From NCBI RefSeq assembly GCF_900102365.1, contig NZ_FOIN01000001.1:1-39748 (forward strand): DNA of 39,748 nucleotides. Direction: 5' to 3'. Source of the stretch: Thomasclavelia cocleata. Its GTDB lineage: Bacteria > Bacillota_I > Bacilli_A > Erysipelotrichales > Coprobacillaceae. Positions within the stretch are counted from its first letter, which is position 1; each line of letters begins with the position of its first letter. The translations under genes and the position numbers were made by a program. The notes under the pieces are model-generated. The model saw nothing but the letters and a program-made list of their open reading frames with translations. It was not told where the DNA came from and searched no databases. Shown here piece by piece: positions 15,565-23,476 of this stretch.

Positions 15565-16624
15565 AGAATGGTTTAAATCATTTATCTCATCATTGATTGC
15601 TATTAGTTGTGGTTTGATTTTTGGATTATTAATCATGTTTTTAGTTGTTCCTAGTAATGCTTTGGAAGGTTTTTCTATTTTACTTAGAGGGGGAATCTAT
15701 CGTGGAATAAAAAGTATTGGCGAAGTATTATATCTATCAGTTCCTATCATGATGACAGGACTTTCAGTTGCCTTTGCGTTTAAATGCGGCTTATTTAATA
15801 TTGGAACACCAGGACAATATATAATTGGTGCTTTTGTTTCAATGTTTGCAGCTTTTAATCTAACTTTTATTCCAGATTCAATTCGTTGGCTTTTTGCAAC
15901 TTTAGCAGGAGGAGTAGCTGGAGCCTTGTGGGCTAGTGTACCAGGAATACTCAAAGCATATCGGAATGTAAATGAAGTTATTTCAGGAATCATGATGAAT
16001 TATATTGGGATGCTAATAGTGATTGAGGGTGTTAAGCAATATATGTATAATTCTACAGGGGCAGAATCATATTCAATCTCTAAAAGTTTAGCTGTTCCTA
16101 ATTTAGGGTTAGACAAAATTTTTAGAGGTTCTAGTATTAATATTGGAACATTTATTGCAATTGGTGTATGTATAATTGCTTATGTTATAATGAATAAAAC
16201 AACATATGGTTATGAATTAAAAGCTGCTGGTTATAATTCAAATGCAAGTAAGTATGCTGGAATGAATGAAAAGAAAAGTATAATCTTATCAATGATAATA
16301 GCTGGTTTTTTTGCTGGTCTAGGTGGTGCATTAGTTTATTTAGCAGGAACTGGTAGAACAATTAGTACAGCCGAGGTATTAGCAGCTGAAGGATTTAATG
16401 GAATTTCAGTAGCTTTATTAGGTTTTAATAATCCTTTAGGAGTAATTTTTGCAGCATTATTTATTGCTTATATTAATTTAGGAGGAAATTATGTTCAAGC
16501 AGTTAATATTGCAGTTGAAATAATTGATATTATAGTTGCTGCAATTATCTATTTTAGCTCTTTTACTTTATTTATTCGTTTATTTTTAGAAAAAAAGCGA
16601 CGTTATAAACGAGGAGGAAAATAA
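15551..16624 (+). CDS. nupP: Nucleoside ABC transporter permease 1
   Basis: A 357-residue polytopic membrane protein of the YufP/branched-chain-permease-like family. Landmarks are VPIMMTGLSVAFAFKCGLFNIGTPGQ near residue 60-80, VNEVISGIMMNYIG, and the cytoplasmic coupling loop YELKAAGYNSNASKYAGMNEKK. The protein ends with a basic KKRRYKRGGK tail. The start is ATG 15551 or the adjacent ATG 15554; GAGGTG lies 4-8 nt upstream. It overlaps the ATPase gene and its stop overlaps the start of the second permease, so the three genes are translationally coupled. Confidence 0.9.
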   Translation: MMKNKEWFKSFISSLIAISCGLIFGLLIMFLVVPSNALEGFSILLRGGIYRGIKSIGEVLYLSVPIMMTGLSVAFAFKCGLFNIGTPGQYIIGAFVSMFAAFNLTFIPDSIRWLFATLAGGVAGALWASVPGILKAYRNVNEVISGIMMNYIGMLIVIEGVKQYMYNSTGAESYSISKSLAVPNLGLDKIFRGSSINIGTFIAIGVCIIAYVIMNKTTYGYELKAAGYNSNASKYAGMNEKKSIILSMIIAGFFAGLGGALVYLAGTGRTISTAEVLAAEGFNGISVALLGFNNPLGVIFAALFIAYINLGGNYVQAVNIAVEIIDIIVAAIIYFSSFTLFIRLFLEKKRRYKRGGK

Positions 16625-17586
16625 TGGATTTATTTTATTTTTTATTTAGACAAAGCTTGATGTTTTCAATTCCTTTATTAGTTGTAGCATTAGGAGGATT
16701 ATTTAGCGAACGCTCTGGTGTTATTAATATTGCATTAGAGGGAATTATGATCTTTGGAGCTTTTTTTGGGATTTTGTTTATATATACAGCACAAAATAAT
16801 AATTGGATGCAGGGACAATTGTTATTTTGGATATCTTTGATAATTTCTGGAATTATTGGAGGACTATTTGCTTTATTACATGCTTTTGCATCAATTAATA
16901 TGAAAGCAGATCAAACCATTTCTGGAACTGCTTTAAACTTATTTGCACCAGCACTAGGTATTTTTATAGCTAAAACAATGTTTGGTGGTGTTAAAAGTAT
17001 TCCTTTTACAAATGAGTTTTTAATAAAAAAAATCCCAATTTTATCAAATATTCCAATAATAGGCGAAATGTTTTTTAATGATTTTTATATATCTACTTTT
17101 ATTGGAATCATCATTTTGATTTTTACATATGTTTTTTTATATAAAACTAAAACGGGTTTAAGAATTAGAACTTGTGGTGAGAATCCTCATGCTGCTGATG
17201 CAGCTGGAATCAATGTTTACAGGATACGTTATTTAGGAGTTGTTTTATCAGGCGTTTTAGCTGGAATTGGTGGATTGATCTATGTTATTCCTATTACAAG
17301 CGAATATTCAAGTACAGTAGCAGGATATGGTTTTTTAGCGTTAGCTGTTTTAATATTTGGAAATTGGAATCCTTGGCAAATTGCATTTTCAGCGATATTC
17401 TTTGCTGTTGCTAAAACTTTAGCAGTAACATATGCTTCAATTCCATTTTTATTAAATTCTGGAATTCCTGGAATTGTTTTTAGAATTTTTCCCTATCTTG
17501 CAACATTGATACTATTAGCTTTTACATCAAAAAATTCTGCTGCTCCAAAGGCAGCTGGTGAACCATTTGATAAATCAAAGCGATAA
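16624..17586 (+). CDS. nupQ: Nucleoside ABC transporter permease 2
   Basis: A 320-residue permease that pairs with the preceding gene product (YufQ type). Landmarks are FSERSGVINIALEGIMIFGAFFG at the N-terminus, ADQTISGTALNLFAPALGIF, and the coupling loop TKTGLRIRTCGENPHAADAAGINVYR. Eight or more hydrophobic segments are evident. The RBS GAGGAGG sits within the end of the previous gene. Last gene of the operon. Confidence 0.9.
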   Translation: MDLFYFLFRQSLMFSIPLLVVALGGLFSERSGVINIALEGIMIFGAFFGILFIYTAQNNNWMQGQLLFWISLIISGIIGGLFALLHAFASINMKADQTISGTALNLFAPALGIFIAKTMFGGVKSIPFTNEFLIKKIPILSNIPIIGEMFFNDFYISTFIGIIILIFTYVFLYKTKTGLRIRTCGENPHAADAAGINVYRIRYLGVVLSGVLAGIGGLIYVIPITSEYSSTVAGYGFLALAVLIFGNWNPWQIAFSAIFFAVAKTLAVTYASIPFLLNSGIPGIVFRIFPYLATLILLAFTSKNSAAPKAAGEPFDKSKR

Positions 17587-17616
17587 AAAGCAAAGTAATA
17601 TTTAGCTTTTTATTTT
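17584..17616 (+). terminator. Probable terminator of the nucleoside transporter operon
   Basis: AAAAAGC and GCTTTTT flank a ~13-nt loop directly after the nupQ stop, followed by ATTTT. The stem is AT-rich, so it is weaker than the others here. Confidence 0.6.
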
Positions 17617-17656
17617 AATAAATTGGTGTTTTAATTTTATTTTCTATTTTTTAGTG

Positions 17657-17662
17657 TATAAT
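17657..17662 (+). promoter_or_regulatory. -10 element for the M16 peptidase pair
   Basis: TATAAT at 17657-17662, preceded by TTAGTG, lies 32 nt before the start codon; no good -35 hexamer is seen at the proper distance. Confidence 0.4.
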
Positions 17663-17693
17663 ATATACATTAGATTTATAAAAGGAGTGTCAT

Positions 17694-18956
17694 ATGAAAA
17701 AAAGTTATCAGTTATCAGGATATACATTACATGTAATTCCAAGTAAGAAGTTCAAAAATATAACAATGTCATTAAAATTAGAGAATATATTAACTAAGGA
17801 AAATGTAACTAAAAGGTCATTATTAGCATTTATGCTAACAGGGGGGACTGAAAAATATCCTTCTACACAAGCTTTATCTAGTCATTTAGAAGATTTATAT
17901 GGAATGAACTTTGGAACTAATTTAGCAACAAAGGGATTAGGACAAGTATTAAATATTTCAAGTGTATGTATTAATGAAGCTTTTTTGCCATATCAAGAGG
18001 ATCTATTAAAACAGCAAATTAAATTATTTAGTGATGTTCTTTATCATCCTAATGTTCAAAATGGTAAATTTGATGAACAAACTTTTAATATAAAGAAAAA
18101 GGAATTAAGAGAACGATTAATTGTTCAAAATGATGATAAATTTATGTATGGTTTAAATCAATTATTTAAAAACATGGGTGAGGGGGGATTTTTATCAATT
18201 AGTAATAATGGATATATTGAGGAATTAGATAAAATTACTAATGAAGAATTATATCAATATTTATTACAATCAATTAAAGAAGATGTGAAAAATTTATATG
18301 TTGTTGGTGATGTGGATGAAAGTATTGTTGATGTATTTAAAGAAAATTTAAGTTTTTCAACAAATCCATCATTAATTCCAGTTGTAACTAATTTTAATTC
18401 TACTAAAACTAAAGTGCTTGAGATAATTGAAAGACAAGATATAACTCAATCTAAATTAAACTTAGGATACGTAGTAGATTGTAATTTTTTGGATGAGACA
18501 ACTTATGCAATGACTGTTTTTAATGCAATTTTTGGTGGTTTTTCACAATCTAGATTATTTAAAGTCGTTAGAGAAAAGCACAGTCTTTGTTATTATATAT
18601 CATCTAGTTATGGTGCATTTAGTGGTATCATGACAGTTAATGCTGGAATTGAAGGTAGTGATTATCAAAAAGCAAAACAGTTAATTGATGAGGAATTAAA
18701 GAATATTCAAAATGGTGATTTTAGTGATGATGAAATAAATTTAGCTAAATTAATGTTGAAAAGTTCACTTACTAAAACTAAAGATGAGCCAATGAGTTTA
18801 ATTACATTAGCTTATAATCGTGATTTAACAGGCAAACAAGAATCAAATGAAGAATATCTTGACAAGATATTAAAGGTTACTAGGGAAGAAATAATTGCAG
18901 CAAGTAAAAAGGTGCATTTAGATACTATCTTCTTGCTTACAGGGAGTGATAAATAA
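17694..18956 (+). CDS. M16-family peptidase-like protein without zinc motif (YmfF-like)
   Basis: A 420-residue protein with the M16 fold: an N-terminal domain, then the C-terminal substrate-channel region SRLFKVVREKHSLCYYISSSYGAFSGIM, typical of the non-catalytic partner. Where the zinc motif HxxEH should be, the sequence reads SLLAFMLTGGTEKYPS (about residues 42-57), with no His-Glu pair, so it is predicted to be inactive by itself. Such proteins form heterodimers with an active M16 subunit, here encoded by the next gene, whose ATG overlaps this stop (TAATG). In Firmicutes such pairs are linked to peptide processing (YmfF/YmfH, AlbE/AlbF-like); the substrate is unknown. Confidence 0.85.
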   Translation: MKKSYQLSGYTLHVIPSKKFKNITMSLKLENILTKENVTKRSLLAFMLTGGTEKYPSTQALSSHLEDLYGMNFGTNLATKGLGQVLNISSVCINEAFLPYQEDLLKQQIKLFSDVLYHPNVQNGKFDEQTFNIKKKELRERLIVQNDDKFMYGLNQLFKNMGEGGFLSISNNGYIEELDKITNEELYQYLLQSIKEDVKNLYVVGDVDESIVDVFKENLSFSTNPSLIPVVTNFNSTKTKVLEIIERQDITQSKLNLGYVVDCNFLDETTYAMTVFNAIFGGFSQSRLFKVVREKHSLCYYISSSYGAFSGIMTVNAGIEGSDYQKAKQLIDEELKNIQNGDFSDDEINLAKLMLKSSLTKTKDEPMSLITLAYNRDLTGKQESNEEYLDKILKVTREEIIAASKKVHLDTIFLLTGSDK

Positions 18957-20236
18957 TGGAAAAATTATATTTTAAAACACTAAAAGAAACTTTGTATCAT
19001 GAAACAATGGATAATGGTTTAGAAGTATTCTTACTTCCAAAACCTGATTTTGAAAAAACTTATGGTTTATTTACAACAAAATTTGGTGCTATTGATACAA
19101 CCTTTGTCCCAATTAATCAAGATGAGATGATCAAGGTCGAAGATGGAATCGCTCATTTTCTTGAACATAAAATGTTTGATATGAATGGTAGTGATGCTTC
19201 AGATGAGTTTGCTAAACTTGGTGCAAGTACAAATGCTTTCACTTCATCAAGTCGTACTGCTTATTTATTTAGCACTACTACAAATGAATATCCATGTATT
19301 GAATTATTGTTAGACTTTGTTCAAAAATTAGAAATCACACCTGATAGTGTTGAAAAAGAAAAAGGTATTATTGGTCAAGAAATTAAAATGTATGATGATG
19401 ATCCTGATTGGCGTGTTTATTTTGGTTCAATTCAAAATTTATACTGTAATCATCCTGTAGCTGTAGATATTGCTGGAACTGTAGAAACAGTAAACAATAC
19501 TACTAAAGAAATGTTAGAACTCTGTTATAATACTTTCTATCATCCTAGTAATATGATGCTTTTTGTAGTTGGAAATATTGAAGCTGATAAAGCAATTTCT
19601 GTTATTAAGGAAAACCAGGCTAAAAAAGACTTTGAAGCAGCTAAAGAAATTGTTTGTCAAAAAAATATTGAGCCTTGTAATATCAAGACAAAAGAAGAAA
19701 TATTGACAATGGATGTAGAGATGAATAAGATCATTGTTTCAATTAAAATAAATGAAATTTTAAATGATCCTAAACAAAAAATAAGACGTGAATTAGCAAT
19801 TAATTTATTATTTGATTTATTATTTTCAAAAAGCGCTAAATTATACAATGAATGGCTTAACAAAGGAATAATTAATGATTCTTTTAGTGCTAACTTTACT
19901 CAAGAACGTGATTATGCTTTTATCCAAATTGGCTGTGATTGTGATGATTATCAAATTCTAAAAGATCATTTATTTAATTTGATTGAAAATTTTAAAGATA
20001 TAGAAATTTCTAAAGATGATTTTGAACGAATTAAAAAGAAAAATATAGGTTTATTTATTAATTTATTTAATGGTCCAGAGAGTATTGCTAATTTATTTAG
20101 TCGTTATTATTTTGAAGGTACTAATGCATTGAATTTAGTAGATGAAATTGCCAAGATTACTCTTGATGATATTTATGAGATGTTTAAATATTTTGATTTA
20201 GAATATACAAGTACATGTATAGTTAAGAAAAAGTGA
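18956..20236 (+). CDS. M16-family zinc peptidase (YmfH-like), catalytic partner
   Basis: A 426-residue M16 metallopeptidase. The zinc-binding motif HFLEH is at residues 67-71 and the third ligand is probably Glu142 in GIIGQEIKMYDDDP, at the usual distance. FAKLGASTNAFTSSSRTAYLF is the conserved segment after the motif. It is translated directly after its inactive partner (1-nt overlap), so the two probably make one heterodimeric protease. No signal peptide, so cytoplasmic. No convincing terminator follows; the next element is the strong promoter at 20268. Confidence 0.9.
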   Translation: MEKLYFKTLKETLYHETMDNGLEVFLLPKPDFEKTYGLFTTKFGAIDTTFVPINQDEMIKVEDGIAHFLEHKMFDMNGSDASDEFAKLGASTNAFTSSSRTAYLFSTTTNEYPCIELLLDFVQKLEITPDSVEKEKGIIGQEIKMYDDDPDWRVYFGSIQNLYCNHPVAVDIAGTVETVNNTTKEMLELCYNTFYHPSNMMLFVVGNIEADKAISVIKENQAKKDFEAAKEIVCQKNIEPCNIKTKEEILTMDVEMNKIIVSIKINEILNDPKQKIRRELAINLLFDLLFSKSAKLYNEWLNKGIINDSFSANFTQERDYAFIQIGCDCDDYQILKDHLFNLIENFKDIEISKDDFERIKKKNIGLFINLFNGPESIANLFSRYYFEGTNALNLVDEIAKITLDDIYEMFKYFDLEYTSTCIVKKK

Positions 20237-20267
20237 AATTATGTCAAATAACAAGCATGAATAATTG

Positions 20268-20295
20268 TTGACACTTGCTATGCTTGTGTTATAAT
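20268..20295 (+). promoter_or_regulatory. Near-consensus strong promoter of the 6S-like RNA
   Basis: A perfect TTGACA (20268-20273) and perfect TATAAT (20290-20295) are separated by 16 nt, with an extended TGT just before the -10. This is the strongest promoter in the window. Transcription is predicted to begin at about G20302. Confidence 0.9.
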
Positions 20296-20301
20296 AATTT
20301 T

Positions 20302-20455
20302 GGTTAGAGAGTAAATAAATTTCCACATCATAGATAAGGGAACCTGATTTAAATCACGGTGTTGAAAACCTATCATAGAATAGGGATCCTAAAGTGAATT
20401 TAAAGGTACCCACCTGTAATTAACAGGGAAATATCTAAAGCTCTCTACCTTTTTT
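20302..20455 (+). ncRNA. ssrS: Candidate 6S RNA
   Basis: A ~154-nt rod-like RNA follows the near-consensus promoter. The ends pair as GGTTAGAGAG (20302-20311) with CTCTCTACC (20441-20449), then six T. A terminal stem pairs GGG-A-ACCT...TTAAAT-CAC (20338-20357) with GTG-ATTTAA-AGGT-A-CCC (20394-20411). The strands between these helices form a large open bubble with a small hairpin only on its 3' side (CCTG 20413-20416 with CAGG 20424-20427, preceded by ACCCA). Closing stem, central bubble with a 3' hairpin and a long terminal stem are the architecture of 6S RNA, which binds SigmaA-RNA polymerase. No SRP-RNA motif is seen. The fold was done by eye, with no covariance search. Confidence 0.68.
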
Positions 20456-20475
20456 CATATAAGGAGAAGAATAAA

Positions 20476-20706
20476 ATGAGTGGTATAGATCCTAAATTGA
20501 TTGCAAGAATCAATGAATTAGCAAAAAAGAAAAAAGAGGGTACAATTACATCTTTAGAATTAAAAGAACAAGAAAAGTTACGTCAAGAATATTTAAAAGC
20601 ATTTAGAAGTGGTTTTAAACAACAATTGATGGGAATTAAAGTAGTTGATACTAAGGGAAATGATATAACTCCTCAAAAATTAAAAGATGAAAAATCAAAA
20701 AATTAA
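20476..20706 (+). CDS. DUF896 family protein (YnzC-like)
   Basis: A 76-residue protein of the DUF896/UPF0291 family: IDPKLIARINELAKKKKEG, then LTSLELKEQEKLRQEYL-type helix and FRSGFKQQLMGIKVVDTKG. The family is a short two-helix hairpin with a flexible tail; in B. subtilis YnzC is regulated with the SOS regulon, but its function is not established. RBS AAGGAG, 9 nt before ATG. It follows the terminator of the 6S-like RNA by ~20 nt, so it may be read by rare readthrough or from a promoter not seen. Confidence 0.88.
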   Translation: MSGIDPKLIARINELAKKKKEGTITSLELKEQEKLRQEYLKAFRSGFKQQLMGIKVVDTKGNDITPQKLKDEKSKN

Positions 20707-20718
20707 AGATATTTATAG

Positions 20719-20769
20719 AAACTTATTCAAATTTAGACATTTTTGTGTATAATAAGAATAAGTTTTTTA
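20719..20769 (+). promoter_or_regulatory. Overlapping terminator-like hairpin and tkt promoter
   Basis: The ten-base arms AAACTTATTC (20719-20728) and GAATAAGTTT (20756-20765) are followed by a T-run and could end the ynzC-like transcript. The loop contains TATAAT (20748-20753), the only good -10 element before tkt, preceded by a weak TTCAAA at 20727. The two signals therefore share the same bases. Confidence 0.45.
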
Positions 20770-20794
20770 TGTGCAAAAGGAGAATTAGAAATAA

Positions 20795-22771
20795 ATGGAA
20801 ACATCGACTTTATCAATCGCAGCTATACGTGCATTAGGTATCGATACTATTAATAAAGCCAATTCTGGACATCCAGGTATGGTTTTAGGTTCAGCACCTG
20901 CTGTATATACACTATTTACTAAGGAAATGAATTTTTACCATAAGCAGTCAAAATGGTTTAATCGAGATCGTTTTGTTTTGGCTTCTGGACATGCTTCAGC
21001 TTTGTTATATACAACGCTGCATTTATCAGGTTATCAAATTTCAATGGATGATCTAAAAAACTTTAGACAGTGGAATTCAATAACTCCAGGTCATCCAGAG
21101 TGCAATATTACTGATGGAGTAGATGCTTCATCTGGACCTCTTGGCCAAGGAATTCCTATGGCTGCAGGGATGGCATTAGCAGAAAAATTTTTAGCTGCTA
21201 AATATAATCGTGAAGGTTATGAAATAGTAGATCACTATACATTTGCTTTATGTGGTGATGGAGATATGCAAGAAGGGGTAACTTATGAAGCTGCATCATT
21301 AGCTGGACATCTTTCACTTGGAAAGTTAATTGTTTTATACGATGCTAATCAAATTACTCTTGATGGGCCTTTATCAATGTCATTTAGTGAAGATGTAAAA
21401 AAACGCTATGAAGCAATTGGATGGCAAGTAATCAATGTTAAAGATGGTAATGATATTAACGAAATTCAAAAAGCTATTCGTAAAGGAAAAAAAGAATTGT
21501 ATAAACCTACTTTAATTATTGTTAATACTGTAATTGGTTATGGTTCAAGTAATCAGGGTACAAATAAAGTCCATGGTAATCCATTAGGTAAAGAAGATGG
21601 AAAAAATGCTAAATTATCTTATGGCTTCGATCATGAAGAATTTTATGTGCCAGAAGAAGTCTATGATGATTTTGCTAATACATGTATTAAAAGAGGAAAA
21701 AATCGTTTTAATAAATGGAGTCGTTTATTAAAAGAATATGAAAAAGCATATCCTGAATTAGCTAAAGAACTGCAAAGAGCTATTAATGGTGAATATTCTT
21801 TAGATATTGAAGAAATCACTAAAAAATACGTACCTGGATTTAATGACGCTACTAGAAATACTTCTCTTGAGCTGATTCAAGAAGCTGCTAAGCAAAATCC
21901 TACTTTTATGTCAGGGACAGCAGATTTGGCTTGTTCAACAAAAACGGAGATTATTGGTGAAAATTCATTTAGTGTTGAAAATTATGATGGCCGTAATTTG
22001 GTTTTTGGAATTCGTGAATTTGCAATGGTTGCCATGATGAATGGTATAACTTTACATACTGGTATAAAAGTATCAGCAGGAGGATTCTTAGTATTCTCTG
22101 ATTATTTTAAAGCAGCTCTAAGAATGGCTGGATTAATGGAATTACCAATTATTATTCCACTTTCACATGATTCGATTGCAGTAGGTGAAGATGGACCAAC
22201 CCATCAGCCAGTTGAACAATTAGTAATGCTTCGCTCAATTCCAAATGTTCAAGTTTTAAGACCAGCTGATGCTATTGAAACTGCTGCATCTTGGAAGATT
22301 GCAATGGAATCAAGCAAGAATCCAACTGCAATTATTTTAACAAGACAAAATGTCGCAACTATGGAACAAACTTCATGTGATGGTGTGAGTAAAGGCGCTT
22401 ACATTGTTGGTAAAGAAGTTAATAAACTTGATGCAATTATTATTGCTTCAGGTAGTGAAGTTAGTTTAGCAATGGAAGCTAAAACAATTTTGTTAAATGA
22501 AAATATTGATGTTCGTGTAGTTTCTATGCCATCAATGGAATTATTTGAAAAACAAGATGATTCATATAAAGAAATGATTCTTCCTAAAAATACTAGAGCA
22601 CGTTTAGCAATTGAAATGGCTAGTGATTTTGGTTGGCATAAATATGTTGGTTTAGATGGTAAAACAATGTCAGTAAATACATTTGGAGCAAGTGCCCCAG
22701 CTGATGTTGTAATTGAAAATTATGGTTTTACAGTTAATAATGTTGTAAAAAATATTAAAGAAATTTTATAA
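20795..22771 (+). CDS. tkt: Transketolase
   Basis: A 658-residue thiamine-diphosphate enzyme of the pentose phosphate pathway, transferring two-carbon units between sugar phosphates. Landmarks are NSGHPGMVLGSAP, the HxS substrate region SGHASALLY, the ThDP/Mg motif GDGDMQEGVTYEAASLAGH ending in DANQITLDG, and in the pyrimidine domain FGIREFAMVAMMNGI, plus LSHDSIAVGEDGPTHQPVEQ. Full family length. The RBS AAAGGAG is 12 nt before ATG, a little far. In B. subtilis tkt is followed by sirA and yneF; here a candidate sirA and yneF follow as well. Confidence 0.95.
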   Translation: METSTLSIAAIRALGIDTINKANSGHPGMVLGSAPAVYTLFTKEMNFYHKQSKWFNRDRFVLASGHASALLYTTLHLSGYQISMDDLKNFRQWNSITPGHPECNITDGVDASSGPLGQGIPMAAGMALAEKFLAAKYNREGYEIVDHYTFALCGDGDMQEGVTYEAASLAGHLSLGKLIVLYDANQITLDGPLSMSFSEDVKKRYEAIGWQVINVKDGNDINEIQKAIRKGKKELYKPTLIIVNTVIGYGSSNQGTNKVHGNPLGKEDGKNAKLSYGFDHEEFYVPEEVYDDFANTCIKRGKNRFNKWSRLLKEYEKAYPELAKELQRAINGEYSLDIEEITKKYVPGFNDATRNTSLELIQEAAKQNPTFMSGTADLACSTKTEIIGENSFSVENYDGRNLVFGIREFAMVAMMNGITLHTGIKVSAGGFLVFSDYFKAALRMAGLMELPIIIPLSHDSIAVGEDGPTHQPVEQLVMLRSIPNVQVLRPADAIETAASWKIAMESSKNPTAIILTRQNVATMEQTSCDGVSKGAYIVGKEVNKLDAIIIASGSEVSLAMEAKTILLNENIDVRVVSMPSMELFEKQDDSYKEMILPKNTRARLAIEMASDFGWHKYVGLDGKTMSVNTFGASAPADVVIENYGFTVNNVVKNIKEIL

Positions 22772-22800
22772 AGTGATGATTTTTCATCACTTTTTATTTA
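22770..22800 (+). terminator. Intrinsic terminator of tkt
   Basis: AAAGTGATGA (22770-22779) pairs with TCATCACTTT (22784-22793), followed by TTATTTATTTTT. Confidence 0.88.
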
Positions 22801-22863
22801 TTTTTAAACATAATATGACAATTTCTATCATTTAATCTTGATAAAATGATAGGGGTGATAAAA

Positions 22864-23244
22864 ATGAATACATATAAAATATATAAAATAAATCCAAATG
22901 TTAAAGATTTATTAAATCAATATCCAGAAATTAAAGAAAAAATTATTGAATTAGAACCTAAAAATATCTTTTTTACTAAACAAATGGAATGTCTTTTTAA
23001 TAATAATGATGGTGTTAGTGACTTTATTGAATACAAACTAAATGAACGCTATGATTATTTGCGAGAAAGAAATACTCATATTATAAAAAATCAATTAACA
23101 AAAGAAAAAATCACATGTACTGTTTTTGATTATTATATAATTATTGAAGCAACCAAAAAATCCAATATATTCTTAGATATTTTGTATCAAATTTCCAAAA
23201 GTTATGTTATAATGAGTGAGCAAGTAAAAAATTTGGAGGTATAA
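22864..23244 (+). CDS. Candidate SirA-like inhibitor of replication initiation
   Basis: A 126-residue soluble protein that no strong motif identifies. It lies between tkt and yneF, the exact place of sirA (yneE) in B. subtilis, whose product binds DnaA to stop new replication rounds at the onset of sporulation. A weak parallel can be drawn by eye: an N-terminal TYKIYKINPNVKDLL, a middle part with EPKNIFFTKQM, and a C-terminal FDYYIIIEATKKSNIFLDILYQISKSY comparable to MIEIVASGDYEAETIFFEVLKKVS of SirA. Length is close (148 in B. subtilis). ATG 22864 is preferred: AGGGGTG lies 7 nt upstream, while ATG 22846 has no RBS. Gene real; identity inferred mainly from synteny. Confidence 0.5.
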   Translation: MNTYKIYKINPNVKDLLNQYPEIKEKIIELEPKNIFFTKQMECLFNNNDGVSDFIEYKLNERYDYLRERNTHIIKNQLTKEKITCTVFDYYIIIEATKKSNIFLDILYQISKSYVIMSEQVKNLEV

Positions 23245-23246
23245 CT

Positions 23247-23450
23247 ATGGTCTTAAATATAATTATAGGTGTAATTATTGGGGCAATTATCGGTTTCTTT
23301 GGAGCTCGTTATATGTTTAAAAAACAATTACGAAAAAATCCACCAATTAATGAAAAAATGATTCGTGCAATGTATATGGAAATGGGTCGTAAACCTAGTG
23401 AAACGCAAATTAGAAAAATTATGGCATCAGTCATGTCACAATACAAATAA
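23247..23450 (+). CDS. yneF: UPF0154 membrane protein YneF
   Basis: A 67-residue protein with one N-terminal membrane anchor (residues ~3-22, rich in Ile and Gly) and the highly conserved cytoplasmic part NPPINEKMIRAMYMEMGRKPSETQIRKIM. The family is conserved across Firmicutes with no settled function. RBS GGAGG, 7 nt before ATG; only 2 nt separate it from the preceding stop, so the two genes are an operon. Confidence 0.93.
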   Translation: MVLNIIIGVIIGAIIGFFGARYMFKKQLRKNPPINEKMIRAMYMEMGRKPSETQIRKIMASVMSQYK

Positions 23451-23475
23451 GGGGAAGAGACCCTTATTTTTACTT
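23445..23475 (+). terminator. Intrinsic terminator of the sirA-like/yneF operon
   Basis: AAATAAGGG (23445-23453) pairs with CCCTTATTT (23461-23469), followed by TTACTTT. It includes the yneF stop and ends only 2-8 nt before the next start codon. Confidence 0.85.
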
Positions 23476-23476
23476 T

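Noticed and set aside
20251-20286. Inverted repeat ACAAGCAT / ATGCTTGT around the -35 of the 6S-like promoter as an operator or terminator
   Set aside because: No T-run, a 20-nt loop and no supporting context; could be chance.
20302-20455. SRP RNA, tmRNA or RNase P RNA as identity of the structured RNA
   Set aside because: It lacks the SRP GGAA-tetraloop/AGGTC region, is far too short for tmRNA or RNase P RNA, and its overall fold fits 6S better.
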